Positions 21,381 to 30,101 of a stretch of 64,000 nucleotides of DNA are shown here, piece after piece; the first letter of the stretch is position 1, and every line of letters starts with the position of its first letter. The notes below the pieces were generated by a model. That model did no database searches. It was not told the DNA's origin and worked only from the letters and a program-made list of their open reading frames with translations. The DNA lies in NCBI RefSeq assembly GCF_003696365.1, contig NZ_RFFM01000001.1, positions 434,001 through 498,000 on the forward strand, given 5' to 3'. Made by a program: the position numbers and the translations under genes. The stretch is from Stutzerimonas zhaodongensis. Its GTDB lineage: Bacteria > Pseudomonadota > Gammaproteobacteria > Pseudomonadales > Pseudomonadaceae.

Positions 21381-22001
21381 ATGACAGACGAAAACGCTCG
21401 CGCTATCACAGCGCTTACTCTGGATGACTATCGCGCCAATGCCGAGGCATTCCGCGAGGGGACCCGAGATCATGATGTAAGCCAGAACATCGATGCGCTG
21501 CTGCGCCACATCCGGGGCGAGCCGCCTCATCGCATACTCGACCTCGGCTGCGGCCCAGGCCGAGACCTGAAAACCTTCACCGCGCGTGGGCATATTGCCG
21601 TGGGGCTAGATGGTGCCGAACCCTTCGTGCAGATGGCGCGCGCTGATACCGGCTGCGAAGTGTTGCATCAGGATTTCCTGCAGCTGGAGCTGCCAGAAGG
21701 AGCGTTCGACGGCATTTTCGCCAATGCCGTGTTATTCCATCTGCCCAGTCGCGAAATCGCTTCGGTGTTGTCAAAACTCCACGCAGCGCTACGCCCTGAT
21801 GGTGTGCTGTTCTGCTCCAATCCACGAGGTGACAACCGCGAAGGGTGGAGCGGCACCCGTTACGGTACCTGGTATGACTGGCCTACCTGGCGCGGCCTGC
21901 TGGAGTCCGTAGGTTTTGTCGAACTCGAGCATTACTACCGCCCTGCTGGATTGCCTCGCGAGCAGCAACCATGGCTCGCAAGCGTCTGGCGCAGGGGTTG
22001 A
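21381..22001 (+). CDS. Class I SAM-dependent methyltransferase
   Basis: The 206-aa cytoplasmic protein has motif I RILDLGCGPGRDLKTF (about residues 52-67) and the acidic end of strand 2 in AVGLDGAEPF. The FDGIFANAVLFHLPSREI region is motif IV/post-I. The fold is that of small-molecule methyltransferases of the UbiE/TehB kind. The substrate cannot be read from the sequence. GGAG precedes the ATG. The gene stands alone between a 209-bp gap and an AT-rich gap carrying inverted repeats. Confidence 0.85.
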   Translation: MTDENARAITALTLDDYRANAEAFREGTRDHDVSQNIDALLRHIRGEPPHRILDLGCGPGRDLKTFTARGHIAVGLDGAEPFVQMARADTGCEVLHQDFLQLELPEGAFDGIFANAVLFHLPSREIASVLSKLHAALRPDGVLFCSNPRGDNREGWSGTRYGTWYDWPTWRGLLESVGFVELEHYYRPAGLPREQQPWLASVWRRG

Positions 22002-22089
22002 ATCGAGGACATCGTCACCTTCGCATTGTTCATTGGGCAGCGCAGAATGCATGCCGTAAACGTAACGTTCATGCGTTTTGCATGCATAC

Positions 22090-22132
22090 AAAACGCTATT
22101 ATGTGACGTAAGTCACTGAAAATTAGCGTTTT
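22090..22132. repeat. Nested inverted repeats in an AT-rich gap
   Basis: AAAACGCTA (22090-22098) and TAGCGTTTT (22124-22132) form an outer dyad. Inside it lies GTGACGTAAGTCAC (22103-22116), a second dyad with arms GTGAC/GTCAC. On the plus strand this gives a two-part hairpin followed by ATTTATT. It lies between the methyltransferase and DUF3509-type genes and could be a terminator for the former or an operator of the latter. Confidence 0.5.
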
Positions 22133-22203
22133 ATTTATTGACTCCGGTTGGCACGAACGCTGCTCCTGCTATGGGTGCTGGACCATAACTGGAGTAAACA
22201 ACA

Positions 22204-22482
22204 ATGATCGCCGCTGAAAAAATTCTTACTGCCGCATTTCCCGAATTCGAAGTCACCACAACTCCACGTCCGGACGGCGGGCTTCTCCTGACCCTGCGCA
22301 ATGACGGACGAGACATCGTCAAGCGCGCGCTTTCGAAGGGCCAGACGCAGACCAACATTCAGCTGGAATGGGTTGTGAGCTCGATTCGCCGTGACCTCGC
22401 GCTGGAGGCCGGTATGTCGCCTGCCATCGCACGACTGCAGAGCCAGAGCCGCACTGCATTGCCTACTTATGAATATGCCTGA
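22204..22482 (+). CDS. DUF3509-type protein
   Basis: The 92-aa cytoplasmic protein contains FPEFEVTTTPRPDGGLLLTLRN and LEWVVSSIRRDLALEAG, the pattern I associate with DUF3509, a small family largely confined to Pseudomonas. The N-terminal half looks like paired beta strands and the C-terminal half like a helix. No catalytic motif is visible. GGAGTAAACAACA precedes the ATG. The gene is single and has an AT-rich, dyad-containing upstream region, which suggests regulation. Confidence 0.7.
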   Translation: MIAAEKILTAAFPEFEVTTTPRPDGGLLLTLRNDGRDIVKRALSKGQTQTNIQLEWVVSSIRRDLALEAGMSPAIARLQSQSRTALPTYEYA

Positions 22483-22607
22483 GCAGAGCAACCGGCCAGC
22501 CTTCGCGCTGGTCGGTTGACTGTACACACTGCGCAATCCTGCGCAGGGCGATCAGATCGGGCCATAGAGCCTGGGTGCTTCGCAAGCCTGATGAATGAGG
22601 AAACCAC

Positions 22608-23081
22608 ATGAACGCCATCGACCTGCTGATCGAAGACCACGAGAAAGTGAAAGACATTCTGACGCGCCTGACCGAGAGCACCGAGCGCGCAGTCAAAACC
22701 CGCACCGAGCTGCTGCAGAAGCTGGAAATGGAAGTCACCATCCACACTCAGCTCGAAGAGCAGATCCTCTACCCCGCCTATAAGGAAGCGGGTGGCAAGG
22801 AAGAGTTGGAAATGTATTACGAGGCAAAGGAAGAGCATCGCACCGTCGATTCTCTGGTCCTGCCCGACCTCAAGGCAACCGACCCTTCCAGCGTCGAATT
22901 TGCCGGACGCGCCAAGGTGTGCATGGAGCTGTTGGAACACCACATCGAGGAAGAAGAGGAAGAGATGTTTCCCAAGGCTCGGGAATTGTTCGACAAGGCG
23001 CGTCTTGAAGAGATGGGTCAGCAGATGAGCGAGCTGAGAAACCGTCTGAAGAAAGAGTTCATGGCCAGCCAGGCTGCATGA
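22608..23081 (+). CDS. Hemerythrin-like HHE-domain protein
   Basis: The 157-aa helical protein has the HHE cation-binding pattern. H11 lies in LIEDHEKVKD, H46 and E50 in IHTQLEEQILYPAY, H77 in AKEEHRTVD, and H111/H112 with E115 in LLEHHIEEEEEEMFP. These residues can hold a di-iron centre as in hemerythrins. Such proteins bind O2 or act in iron and stress handling; the exact role here is unknown. ATGAGGAAACC precedes the ATG. It stands alone. Confidence 0.9.
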   Translation: MNAIDLLIEDHEKVKDILTRLTESTERAVKTRTELLQKLEMEVTIHTQLEEQILYPAYKEAGGKEELEMYYEAKEEHRTVDSLVLPDLKATDPSSVEFAGRAKVCMELLEHHIEEEEEEMFPKARELFDKARLEEMGQQMSELRNRLKKEFMASQAA

Positions 23082-23384
23082 TTCTTCCGAGCCGGGGCGG
23101 AATGCCCCGACGCTCGCTATGGCCGCCGGCCGCTTCTGACCGTTGCGCTTATGTGCCCCTGAATTGCTTCGGCTTAAGGCCGTTGGATATTCCTACCATT
23201 CAGAGCATGCGCTCACTGATACCTGAAAGTTTGCATTCACGACGGTGCGCAATTTAAAGGCCACCAGGCAGACCCTAGGGCCGGCTGCGGCACTCTCGGT
23301 GTTCATGACGGTCAATTCCTCAACGCCTTTGACAATCAAGGGCTTGCTGGCGAAACGCCGGCACAACTCCCAAGGAGGTTATCC
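23082..23384. other. Non-coding gap before a Thr/Gly-rich lipoprotein gene
   Basis: A short hairpin (CGGGGC 23093-23098 with GCCCCG 23104-23109) sits 12 bases after the hemerythrin-like gene, without a T-run. The remaining sequence shows no small gene or clear promoter that I can support. Confidence 0.35.
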
Positions 23385-23744
23385 ATGCGTTTAGCTTATT
23401 TGTCTGCCCCGATACTTGGCCTGTTGCTCGTAGGCTGCGGTCCGGACGAAGAGCCGGCCCGCGAGGCGCCGCCACCACAGCCAACCACCGAACAGCCAGC
23501 CGCACCAGCGACAGGCACGCCACCGGCAGATAGCGGCACTGGTACTGCACCTGGCACCTCCGGCACCGGTACGGGTGGCGGTGTAGAAACTACCCCTGGC
23601 ACCGGAACCGGCACTGGCATGGACACCGGCACCAGCGGCAGCATGGACACCGCACCGGCCGATAACGGCAGCGGACTGGGTACCGAATCGGGTGCCGGTA
23701 CGGCGCCTAACCCAACTGGGACTGGCACTGGCACTTCTCAGTAA
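23385..23744 (+). CDS. Thr/Gly-rich low-complexity lipoprotein
   Basis: The 119-aa product has a lipobox (LLLVGC) followed by a Pro-rich segment. About 80 residues of Gly-Thr-Ser-Ala low complexity come next, with repeated TGTGTG and GTGTSG units. A very strong ribosome-binding site AAGGAGG lies before the ATG. The mature part is likely disordered and periplasmic or surface-exposed. A second small lipoprotein gene follows 62 bp later. The repeats make length variation between strains likely. No function is recognised. Confidence 0.7.
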   Translation: MRLAYLSAPILGLLLVGCGPDEEPAREAPPPQPTTEQPAAPATGTPPADSGTGTAPGTSGTGTGGGVETTPGTGTGTGMDTGTSGSMDTAPADNGSGLGTESGAGTAPNPTGTGTGTSQ

Positions 23745-23806
23745 GCGTTAGCGAATCCAGCAGGTGCCTGCGCAATTTCGCGAGGCACCTTGCCGAGGAG
23801 ATAATT

Positions 23807-23995
23807 ATGAAATCGAAATACATCACTATTGCTGCCGCGTTGCCACTTTCGCTGTTTCTCGCAGGCTGCTCGCCGGATGACGAGCCGTCCTCGATGGACA
23901 ATGTCAGCGAGAACCAACAGGAATATCAGAACACCGCGACCGATCCTGCAGGGCCTCGCGAGGCTTCCCCGCCGTCGAACCTGTCAAACGAGTAA
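23807..23995 (+). CDS. Small lipoprotein of unknown function
   Basis: The 62-aa product has a lipoprotein signal peptide ending in LFLAGC and a short acidic, polar mature part (SPDDEPSSMDNVSENQQEYQN). GAGGAGA precedes the ATG. Its lipobox and the following acidic residues resemble those of the upstream Thr/Gly-rich lipoprotein (GPDEEPA versus SPDDEPS), which suggests common ancestry or shared use. Confidence 0.65.
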   Translation: MKSKYITIAAALPLSLFLAGCSPDDEPSSMDNVSENQQEYQNTATDPAGPREASPPSNLSNE

Positions 23996-24032
23996 TAGCA
24001 AGGGTCCTGCGCGTCGCGCGCGGTGCTGATAT

Positions 24033-25214
24033 TTACACGTATTGTGCCGCTGCGTAGCCGGATGCCCAGGCCCACTGGAAGTTGAAACCTCCAAGATGAC
24101 CTGTGACATCCAACACTTCTCCTACGAAATACAGGCCCGGTGCCTTCAGCGACTCCATAGTCTTTGAAGAAACCTCGCGCGTATCCACGCCCCCTATCGT
24201 GACCTCCGCAGTGCGGTAGCCTTCGGTGCCGGCAGGCATCACGCGCCAGTTGCTGAGTTTTTCTGCTATCTCTGCCAGTTCAGCTGCGCTGTATTGCTTG
24301 AGTGGCTTTGAGACGAACCAGTGTTCGGCCAGCAGGGTTGCCATCTTGCGAGTGAACAGCTCGCCAAGCAGCGTTTTCAGCTCGGTATTGGGACGCTCCC
24401 CGCGTTGCTCATCGAGCCACTCGACGAGATCTAGATGTGGGAGCAGGTTGATCTCGATAGTGTCGCCTGGTTGCCAGTACGAAGACACCTGCAGGATTGC
24501 CGGCCCGGATAGTCCGCGATGGGTGAAGAGTATGTTTTCCCGAAAACTCTGCCCGTTACAGCTGACCAGACAATCCTCGACCGAAGTGCCAGACAATGAT
24601 TCGCACATACTCTTGAGCAGTGGCTCGGTGATGGTAAAAGGCACAAGTCCCGCTCGCGTCGGCAGTACGCTATGGCCGAACTGTCGCGCTACCTGATAGC
24701 CAAAGCCGCTGGCGCCGAGTGTGGGGATCGACAGGCCACCCGTGGCGATCACCAAGGATTGGCAAGCGAGCTCGCCGGCACTGCTCTGCAGCAGATAGCC
24801 GAGCTCGCCTTTTTCGATCGATTGCACACTGGTGTCCAATCGCAGGTCGACCCCCGCCTGCTCACACTCATCGAGGAGCATGCCCAGAATGTCGCTGGCC
24901 TTGTTGTCACAGAACAGCTGGCCCAGTTTTTTCTCGTGATAAGGCACGCCGTGGCGGCCGACCATCTCGATGAAGTCCCATTGCGTATAGCGCGCCAGCG
25001 CCGATTTGCAGAAATGCGGGTTGCCGGAGAGGAAGTTGGCCGGCTCGGTGTACATGTTGGTGAAGTTGCAGCGGCCGCCGCCCGACATCAGGATCTTCTT
25101 ACCGGCCTTGTTGGCGTGGTCGATGAGCAGAACCTTTCTACCGCGCGCTGCTGCCGTGAAAGCGCACATCAGGCCCGCAGCTCCTGCGCCGATTACCACC
25201 ACGTCCGTCTGCAC
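24033..25214 (-). CDS. HI0933-family NAD(P)/FAD-dependent oxidoreductase
   Basis: The 393-aa flavoprotein begins with the FAD-binding VVVIGAGAAGLMCAFTAAARG and continues with the family signature KKILMSGGGRCNFTN. SLVIATGGLSIPTLGASGFGYQVA and the C-terminal GLYFVGEVLDVTGHLGGFNFQWAWASG complete the HI0933 (BaiN-like) pattern. Members are soluble flavin enzymes of mostly unknown reaction. The gene is divergent from a periplasmic-binding-like gene across about 160 bp. No partner genes are seen. Confidence 0.92.
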   Translation of the reverse strand: MQTDVVVIGAGAAGLMCAFTAAARGRKVLLIDHANKAGKKILMSGGGRCNFTNMYTEPANFLSGNPHFCKSALARYTQWDFIEMVGRHGVPYHEKKLGQLFCDNKASDILGMLLDECEQAGVDLRLDTSVQSIEKGELGYLLQSSAGELACQSLVIATGGLSIPTLGASGFGYQVARQFGHSVLPTRAGLVPFTITEPLLKSMCESLSGTSVEDCLVSCNGQSFRENILFTHRGLSGPAILQVSSYWQPGDTIEINLLPHLDLVEWLDEQRGERPNTELKTLLGELFTRKMATLLAEHWFVSKPLKQYSAAELAEIAEKLSNWRVMPAGTEGYRTAEVTIGGVDTREVSSKTMESLKAPGLYFVGEVLDVTGHLGGFNFQWAWASGYAAAQYV

Positions 25215-25374
25215 TGCAGCCTACCTCGCCCAGAAAATGCGCGATGGTACTCCTGCCGCCGGCGGGCTGCAGCCCGGGCTTGGGGGATCCGACGAGCCGC
25301 GGCTACCAATCGGCTCGGTTTGTGCTTTGCTGACTGACATGGCGCTTCGCTATCGAAGTACAAGAGGGGAGAGG

Positions 25375-26133
25375 GTGAACGGGGTCGGACGTCTGCTAAT
25401 ATTGATCATGCTGCTGACAAGCAACTCGACCATGGCCGAGGTGTTGCGGCTGGCGGGTAATGTATGGCCTCCATACACGGACCATCAGTTACCCGAGGAC
25501 GGACTCTCTGCTGACATAATCCGCACTGCACTTGGCCGGGCTGGCTACCGTGTCGAGTACGTTCAGGTGCCTTGGGAGCGCGCATTGCTAGGACTGCGTA
25601 ACGGCACATACGACATGCTCAACGGTTGGCCGACAATGAAACGAGCGGACTATGTGCGTAGCTCCCGCCCCTTTCTGGTCAATCGCATGCGCTGGGTGCA
25701 GCGGCGCGACAGTGACATCCATTATCGCGACGCAGAGAGCCTGATCGGATATTCCATTGCGCTTAGCCGTGGTTACGCTTATGCCGAAGAGCTGAGCAAT
25801 GATGCAAGACTGGTTACGGAATATGCAGTCAATTTCATCCAGGCTGCCCGCATGGTACTTGCGCGACGGGTTGACCTGACTCTCGAGGACGAGCGCACTG
25901 CATCGTTTCACTTCGAGCGCGAGCTAAAGGATGTGAGCGCTGGCCTGCGCTTCGTACCGGGAGATTTCACGCTATTGAATCTATCGCTGGTGGTACGTAA
26001 CAGCCATCCGCAGCAGGCTGAGATCATCGCTGCATTCGATCGCGAGATAGACGCAATGGTCGAAGACGGCAGCTACGCGGCCATTTTCGCTCGCCATGGT
26101 CTGCCTGCACCCGTGTCGCTGCCTCAACCCTGA
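25375..26133 (+). CDS. Periplasmic amino-acid-binding-like (transporter substrate-binding) protein
   Basis: The 252-aa product has a signal peptide (VNGVGRLLILIMLLTSNSTMA) and a family-3 solute-binding fold. It contains LAGNVWPPYTDHQLPEDGLSADIIRTAL, YDMLNGWPTMKRADYVRSSRPF and a C-terminal FDREIDAMVEDGSYAAIFARHG. GTG 25375 with the purine-rich AGAGGGGAGAG just before it gives a proper signal peptide. An ATG at 25339 lacks a ribosome-binding site. There are no permease or ATPase genes beside it, so it is an orphan binding protein. It overlaps the convergent YccS-type gene by 10 bp. Confidence 0.8.
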   Translation: MNGVGRLLILIMLLTSNSTMAEVLRLAGNVWPPYTDHQLPEDGLSADIIRTALGRAGYRVEYVQVPWERALLGLRNGTYDMLNGWPTMKRADYVRSSRPFLVNRMRWVQRRDSDIHYRDAESLIGYSIALSRGYAYAEELSNDARLVTEYAVNFIQAARMVLARRVDLTLEDERTASFHFERELKDVSAGLRFVPGDFTLLNLSLVVRNSHPQQAEIIAAFDREIDAMVEDGSYAAIFARHGLPAPVSLPQP

Positions 26134-28310
26134 ACCTGTGGGCGCTCGCGTAGCAGGTGAGCGGCCATGCTGCGTAGCGGCCCCAATTGGCGACAGATAA
26201 GCCCCAGCTGCGTTTGCAGCAAACGATGGCTGTCATCTACATCTTCAGCTGCCTGTTCCAATTGTTGCGCCAACGCCTCCTCGGTTTCGTTGTAGACCGC
26301 AACCGGCTGGTTGTTCTGCAGCGCTGTCGCCAGCTCGTCGAGGCTGCTCGCAAGTTGCTGCGCGGCGTTTTCCAGCAGCTCGTCGCGGGCGTCGTCCGGG
26401 AGGCTTTCGCGATGGGCGCCCAGCCCGGATAGATAGTTGAGCAGGGTGTGCGAGAGGATCAGAAAGCGAAATCCGGTCTCGGCATCCTTGCGAAAGTGTC
26501 CCGGTTCCAGAAGCATGTTTGACAGCGTCGTGGACAGCGCGGCATCCGCGTTATGTGCATTGCGCCGCGCCAGCCTGTAGGCCAGATCGTCGCGCTTGCC
26601 GCTCTCGTACTGGCGCATGATCTGGCGCAGGTAGTCAGCGCTGCGGCTGAGGGTATTGGCGACCACCTGGTTGAGGCGTCGGCCCTGCCAGTCGGGAAGG
26701 ATCAGGAATACCGCAGCTGCGGCGATCAGGCTGCCCAGCAGCGTATCGACCAGCCGCGGCCAGATCAGTCCATAGCCGTCTCCGACCTGGTTGAAGCAGA
26801 ACAGCACCAGTAGGGTGATTGCAGCAGTTGCCAGTGTGTAGCGACTGCTACGCGTGGCGAAGAACACCACGCCCGCAATAACGGCAAATAGCGCCTGTAC
26901 TTGCTGGCTCGGGAACAGATCGAACAGCGCCCAGCCGACAACCAGTCCCGCCACGGTGCCCGTCACCCGTTGCACCAGTTTGATCCTTGTCGCGCCATAG
27001 TTCGGCTGGCAGACGAATACCGTAGTCAGCAACACCCAGTAGCCTTGCTCGGGATGGATCGCATGAAGCACGGCGTAGCCACATACCAGCGCCAGACTCA
27101 TGCGCAGTGCATGGCGGAAGAGCAAGGAGGTGGGCGTTAACTGCAGGCGGATGCGCGAAAGGGCGTCATGTACCGATTGGGGCTCGCGGTCCAGCAGGCT
27201 GCTGTCCTGTTCTCCTTCCAGTGCATCCGGGTTGCTGGCGCTGGCCAACTGGCGCTGCATGGTCGACAGGTTGCCCGACAGCGCGCGCAGTGACCGCAGC
27301 AGACCGCGCCACGCCGGATTGCTTTGAATACGCAGGTGTTCAAGGGAAGACTCAAGATCGGCCTGCGCTTGGGCATTCGCTTCGCTGTAGCGAAAGGGTT
27401 GACGCAACTGCACGGCGGTGGCCAGTTCGATACAGGCAACCCCCTGTAACCGAAGCAGCCGGCCGCATCGGAACAGCACATCGCTGTGAAAGAACGCCTC
27501 GGCCAGCTCCTGATAGGGGTAATGCGAGGAGCTGACGCGCTCGTGCAGGTCCTGGGCGAGAAAGTACAGCTTGAGGTAGTGGCTGATCTTCGCGCCCGGC
27601 CGGCCATTGCCGAGACGGTGCAGAAGGGTCTCCTTTGTCGCGTTCAGCGCGCTGACCACGCGCCCGTTCTGTTGCGCCAGTTGCAGGCGGCGTTCCTCTA
27701 CGTCCAGTTGTCGTACTGGCTCGAACAGCGTCGCCTTGAGTTTGAAGTACGCGCCCAGCTCCCGGTACAGCCGGGCCAGGCTCTGCTGTACCGGCTGATG
27801 CGAAAACAGGGCGTTCCATAGCACCGAGAGCAAGCCGTACCAGGTTGCGCCTGCCAGCAGGAGCAAAGGGTCGCTCCACGGGTTAGGCGCCTCTCCGCCG
27901 CGCTGATCAGCCGCGATCATGCTGTAGATGGAGAGGATCAGTGTGGCCTGTGCAATGGTCGCGTAGCGCTCCCCCAGTGCGCCCAGCATGACCAAGGCGA
28001 ATGCGGCAGCCGCCATCCCGCTGACGAACAACAGTGGGTAGGGAAACAACAGCTTCACTGATGCAGCGGCGACGGTGAAACACAGCAGTGTGACCAATAA
28101 CGCTGACAACCGGCCCAGCCAGCTGTCATCGGTTTCGGCCAGGGCACTGGCGATGATGCCCAGGAATAACGGGATGGCCATTGCAGGCTGTCCCAGATAC
28201 CAGCTCAATCCCATGCTGCTGGCTAGCGCGATCAGGACGCGCAAGCTATAGCCGAACTTGTCCAGCGCCCATATCCGGCGCAGAGAGTGGCTGAGCAAGG
28301 GTGTGCGCAT
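26124..28310 (-). CDS. YccS/FUSC-family inner-membrane protein
   Basis: The 728-aa protein has two hydrophobic blocks of about six membrane helices each (roughly residues 20-190 and 390-540), each followed by a helical cytoplasmic region. Features such as HPEQGYWVLLTTVFVCQPNYGATRIKLVQRVTGTVAGLVVG match the YccS/FUSC family of putative transporters. The start at 28310 (MRTPLLSHSLRRIW) is chosen over an upstream ATG at 28436, because the extra residues are not hydrophobic and look unrelated. The substrate is unknown; relatives are linked to efflux of aromatic acids. Confidence 0.85.
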   Translation of the reverse strand: MRTPLLSHSLRRIWALDKFGYSLRVLIALASSMGLSWYLGQPAMAIPLFLGIIASALAETDDSWLGRLSALLVTLLCFTVAAASVKLLFPYPLLFVSGMAAAAFALVMLGALGERYATIAQATLILSIYSMIAADQRGGEAPNPWSDPLLLLAGATWYGLLSVLWNALFSHQPVQQSLARLYRELGAYFKLKATLFEPVRQLDVEERRLQLAQQNGRVVSALNATKETLLHRLGNGRPGAKISHYLKLYFLAQDLHERVSSSHYPYQELAEAFFHSDVLFRCGRLLRLQGVACIELATAVQLRQPFRYSEANAQAQADLESSLEHLRIQSNPAWRGLLRSLRALSGNLSTMQRQLASASNPDALEGEQDSSLLDREPQSVHDALSRIRLQLTPTSLLFRHALRMSLALVCGYAVLHAIHPEQGYWVLLTTVFVCQPNYGATRIKLVQRVTGTVAGLVVGWALFDLFPSQQVQALFAVIAGVVFFATRSSRYTLATAAITLLVLFCFNQVGDGYGLIWPRLVDTLLGSLIAAAAVFLILPDWQGRRLNQVVANTLSRSADYLRQIMRQYESGKRDDLAYRLARRNAHNADAALSTTLSNMLLEPGHFRKDAETGFRFLILSHTLLNYLSGLGAHRESLPDDARDELLENAAQQLASSLDELATALQNNQPVAVYNETEEALAQQLEQAAEDVDDSHRLLQTQLGLICRQLGPLRSMAAHLLRERPQVQG

Positions 28311-28501
28311 AGATAATCCGGACCTGGTTCTGGCAATGGGTGTTGGACGCCCGTTTCGCCGGCACGTCACGGTTCGCTTAGCAAAGCTTATACCGTCCAT
28401 CCGTCCCTGATCACCGGAACGCCATCGCTTAGTCATCGTACTGCCGCATTAAGCTGGCTTCATTCATGCGCCCCTCCCATTCCTATAACAGAGGACATCG
28501 C

Positions 28502-29983
28502 ATGAACCGTGAACATGATGCCAGCCGCCGCAGCCTGCTCAAGAGTGGCGCCATTACCGCCGCCGTCGTTGCCAGCACGCCATTTCTCGGCACTCTTGAA
28601 GCCTTTGCCGCACGAAATGCCCAGGGTCGCGGCGCCGGTCTGGTGCGTAGCAGCTATGGCCCGGTGCGGCCAGTCAAAGATCTGACCACTGGCCTGGAGC
28701 TGCTTCAGCTTCCCGACGGCTTCCAGTACAAGAGCTTTTCCTGGACCGGCGACATGATGGAAAACGGCCAGCCCGTCCCTACCGCTCATGACGGCATGGG
28801 TGTTGTCACCGTGCGTCGCGGTCAGCATGGTCAGGAAATCGTGCTGGTCCGTAACCATGAAGCCAGCACCGGTCCGTTGATCGACGCTACCGGCATCTAC
28901 GATGACGTCACACTGGCCAATGGTCAGCGTCCGGCCGGCGGCACCACCAATCTCTACGTATCCCGCGATATATCGCAGCCGGTGCGCACCCTGCCGAGCC
29001 TTGGCGGAACTCGTACCAACTGTGCTGGCGGCGTTACTCCGTGGGGCACCTGGTTGTCTTGCGAAGAGACTACCGCTGACTATCGCAGTGTCGGCGGTCG
29101 CGCTCACGGCTATGTATTCGAAGTGACCGCCGACCCTGCGCTGACCACGGCCCAGCCGATCATCCAGATGGGACGCTTCGCCCACGAGGCGGTCGCAGTG
29201 GATCCCCGCAACAGCTACGTATACCTGACCGAAGATGCCCGTAACCGCGCCGGTTACTACCGTTACATCCCTACCGATGCCAGCCAGCAGCCGGGCTCGC
29301 TCGCTGTGGGTGGCATCCTGCAGGCAGCTCGCGTGCGCGACCGTGCGCTGGTCGATCTGCACGCGCCTAAGCAGGGCGACAGCTATCAATTGGAATGGGT
29401 TGAAGTTGCCTATCCAGACCTGGATCCGCAGCCTGAAGGTAGCGGTCCGTACGCCCAGGCACGTCGCGCTGGTGGTTTGAGCATGAGCCGCGGTGAGGGC
29501 ATCTGGTACAGCGAAGGCAAGCTCTACATCGTTGACACCAGCGCAGGCACGGACAGTCAGGGTCGCGCAGGTTACGGTGAAGGTGCGGTGTGGATGCATG
29601 ACCTGTCCACCGACCGCCTGACCTGTGTCTTCGCTTCTACGGACGCTGAGATCGCCAACAACCCCGACAACATTACCGTGAGCCCGCGCGGTGGCGTGCT
29701 GCTCTGTGAAGATGGCGGCGGTGTGCAGGACATGTACGGTTTCGGCGAGCGCCTGTTGGGTCTGACCACAGCCGGTGAAGCCTATGTTTTCGCCAAGAAC
29801 AACGTGGTGTTCGATGACGTCCAGGCTGCTGCGGCCGGTAAGAACGTGTCAGGCGGCGACTATCGCAGCCGCGAGTTCTGCGGCGCCTGTTTCGATCCGA
29901 GCGGGCATTTCCTCTTCGTCAACATCCAGACCCCCGGCATCACTTTTGCCATCTGGGGCCCATGGGCGCGCGGTTCGCTGTAA
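28502..29983 (+). CDS. Tat-exported PhoX-like (DUF839) protein
   Basis: The 493-aa product has a twin-arginine signal (SRRSLLKSG) with a following hydrophobic stretch, so it should be exported folded to the periplasm. The body shows the beta-propeller pattern of the PhoX/DUF839 family. Landmarks are LVRNHEAS, GGTRTNCAGGVTPWGTWLSCEE, MGRFAHEAVAVDP, and EDGGGVQD near the C-terminus. PhoX is a calcium/iron alkaline phosphatase; this protein is shorter than classical PhoX, so phosphatase activity is an inference. GAGG precedes the ATG at 28502. A terminator follows. Confidence 0.88.
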   Translation: MNREHDASRRSLLKSGAITAAVVASTPFLGTLEAFAARNAQGRGAGLVRSSYGPVRPVKDLTTGLELLQLPDGFQYKSFSWTGDMMENGQPVPTAHDGMGVVTVRRGQHGQEIVLVRNHEASTGPLIDATGIYDDVTLANGQRPAGGTTNLYVSRDISQPVRTLPSLGGTRTNCAGGVTPWGTWLSCEETTADYRSVGGRAHGYVFEVTADPALTTAQPIIQMGRFAHEAVAVDPRNSYVYLTEDARNRAGYYRYIPTDASQQPGSLAVGGILQAARVRDRALVDLHAPKQGDSYQLEWVEVAYPDLDPQPEGSGPYAQARRAGGLSMSRGEGIWYSEGKLYIVDTSAGTDSQGRAGYGEGAVWMHDLSTDRLTCVFASTDAEIANNPDNITVSPRGGVLLCEDGGGVQDMYGFGERLLGLTTAGEAYVFAKNNVVFDDVQAAAAGKNVSGGDYRSREFCGACFDPSGHFLFVNIQTPGITFAIWGPWARGSL

Positions 29984-30066
29984 CGCGCCAACCTTTTAAA
30001 GGCCGCTCGGTGTGACGCATCGAGCGAGCCAGTTCTGGTTGCACGGGGCGGGCAATCCGCCTCGCA

Positions 30067-30097
30067 ACGAGCCTGCGCTGCGGCAGGCTCGTTTCTC
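30067..30097 (+). terminator. Rho-independent terminator after the PhoX-like gene
   Basis: ACGAGCCTGC (30067-30076) pairs with GCAGGCTCGT (30083-30092) in a 10-bp stem, followed by TTCTCT. It lies in the gap between the convergent PhoX-like and dbpA genes, with the T-rich side facing the plus strand. Confidence 0.7.
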
Positions 30098-30101
30098 TAC
30101 G

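Noticed and set aside
23396-23734. Minus-strand open frame of Pro-Val repeats
   Set aside because: It is the complement of the Gly-Thr lipoprotein repeat, without start signals.
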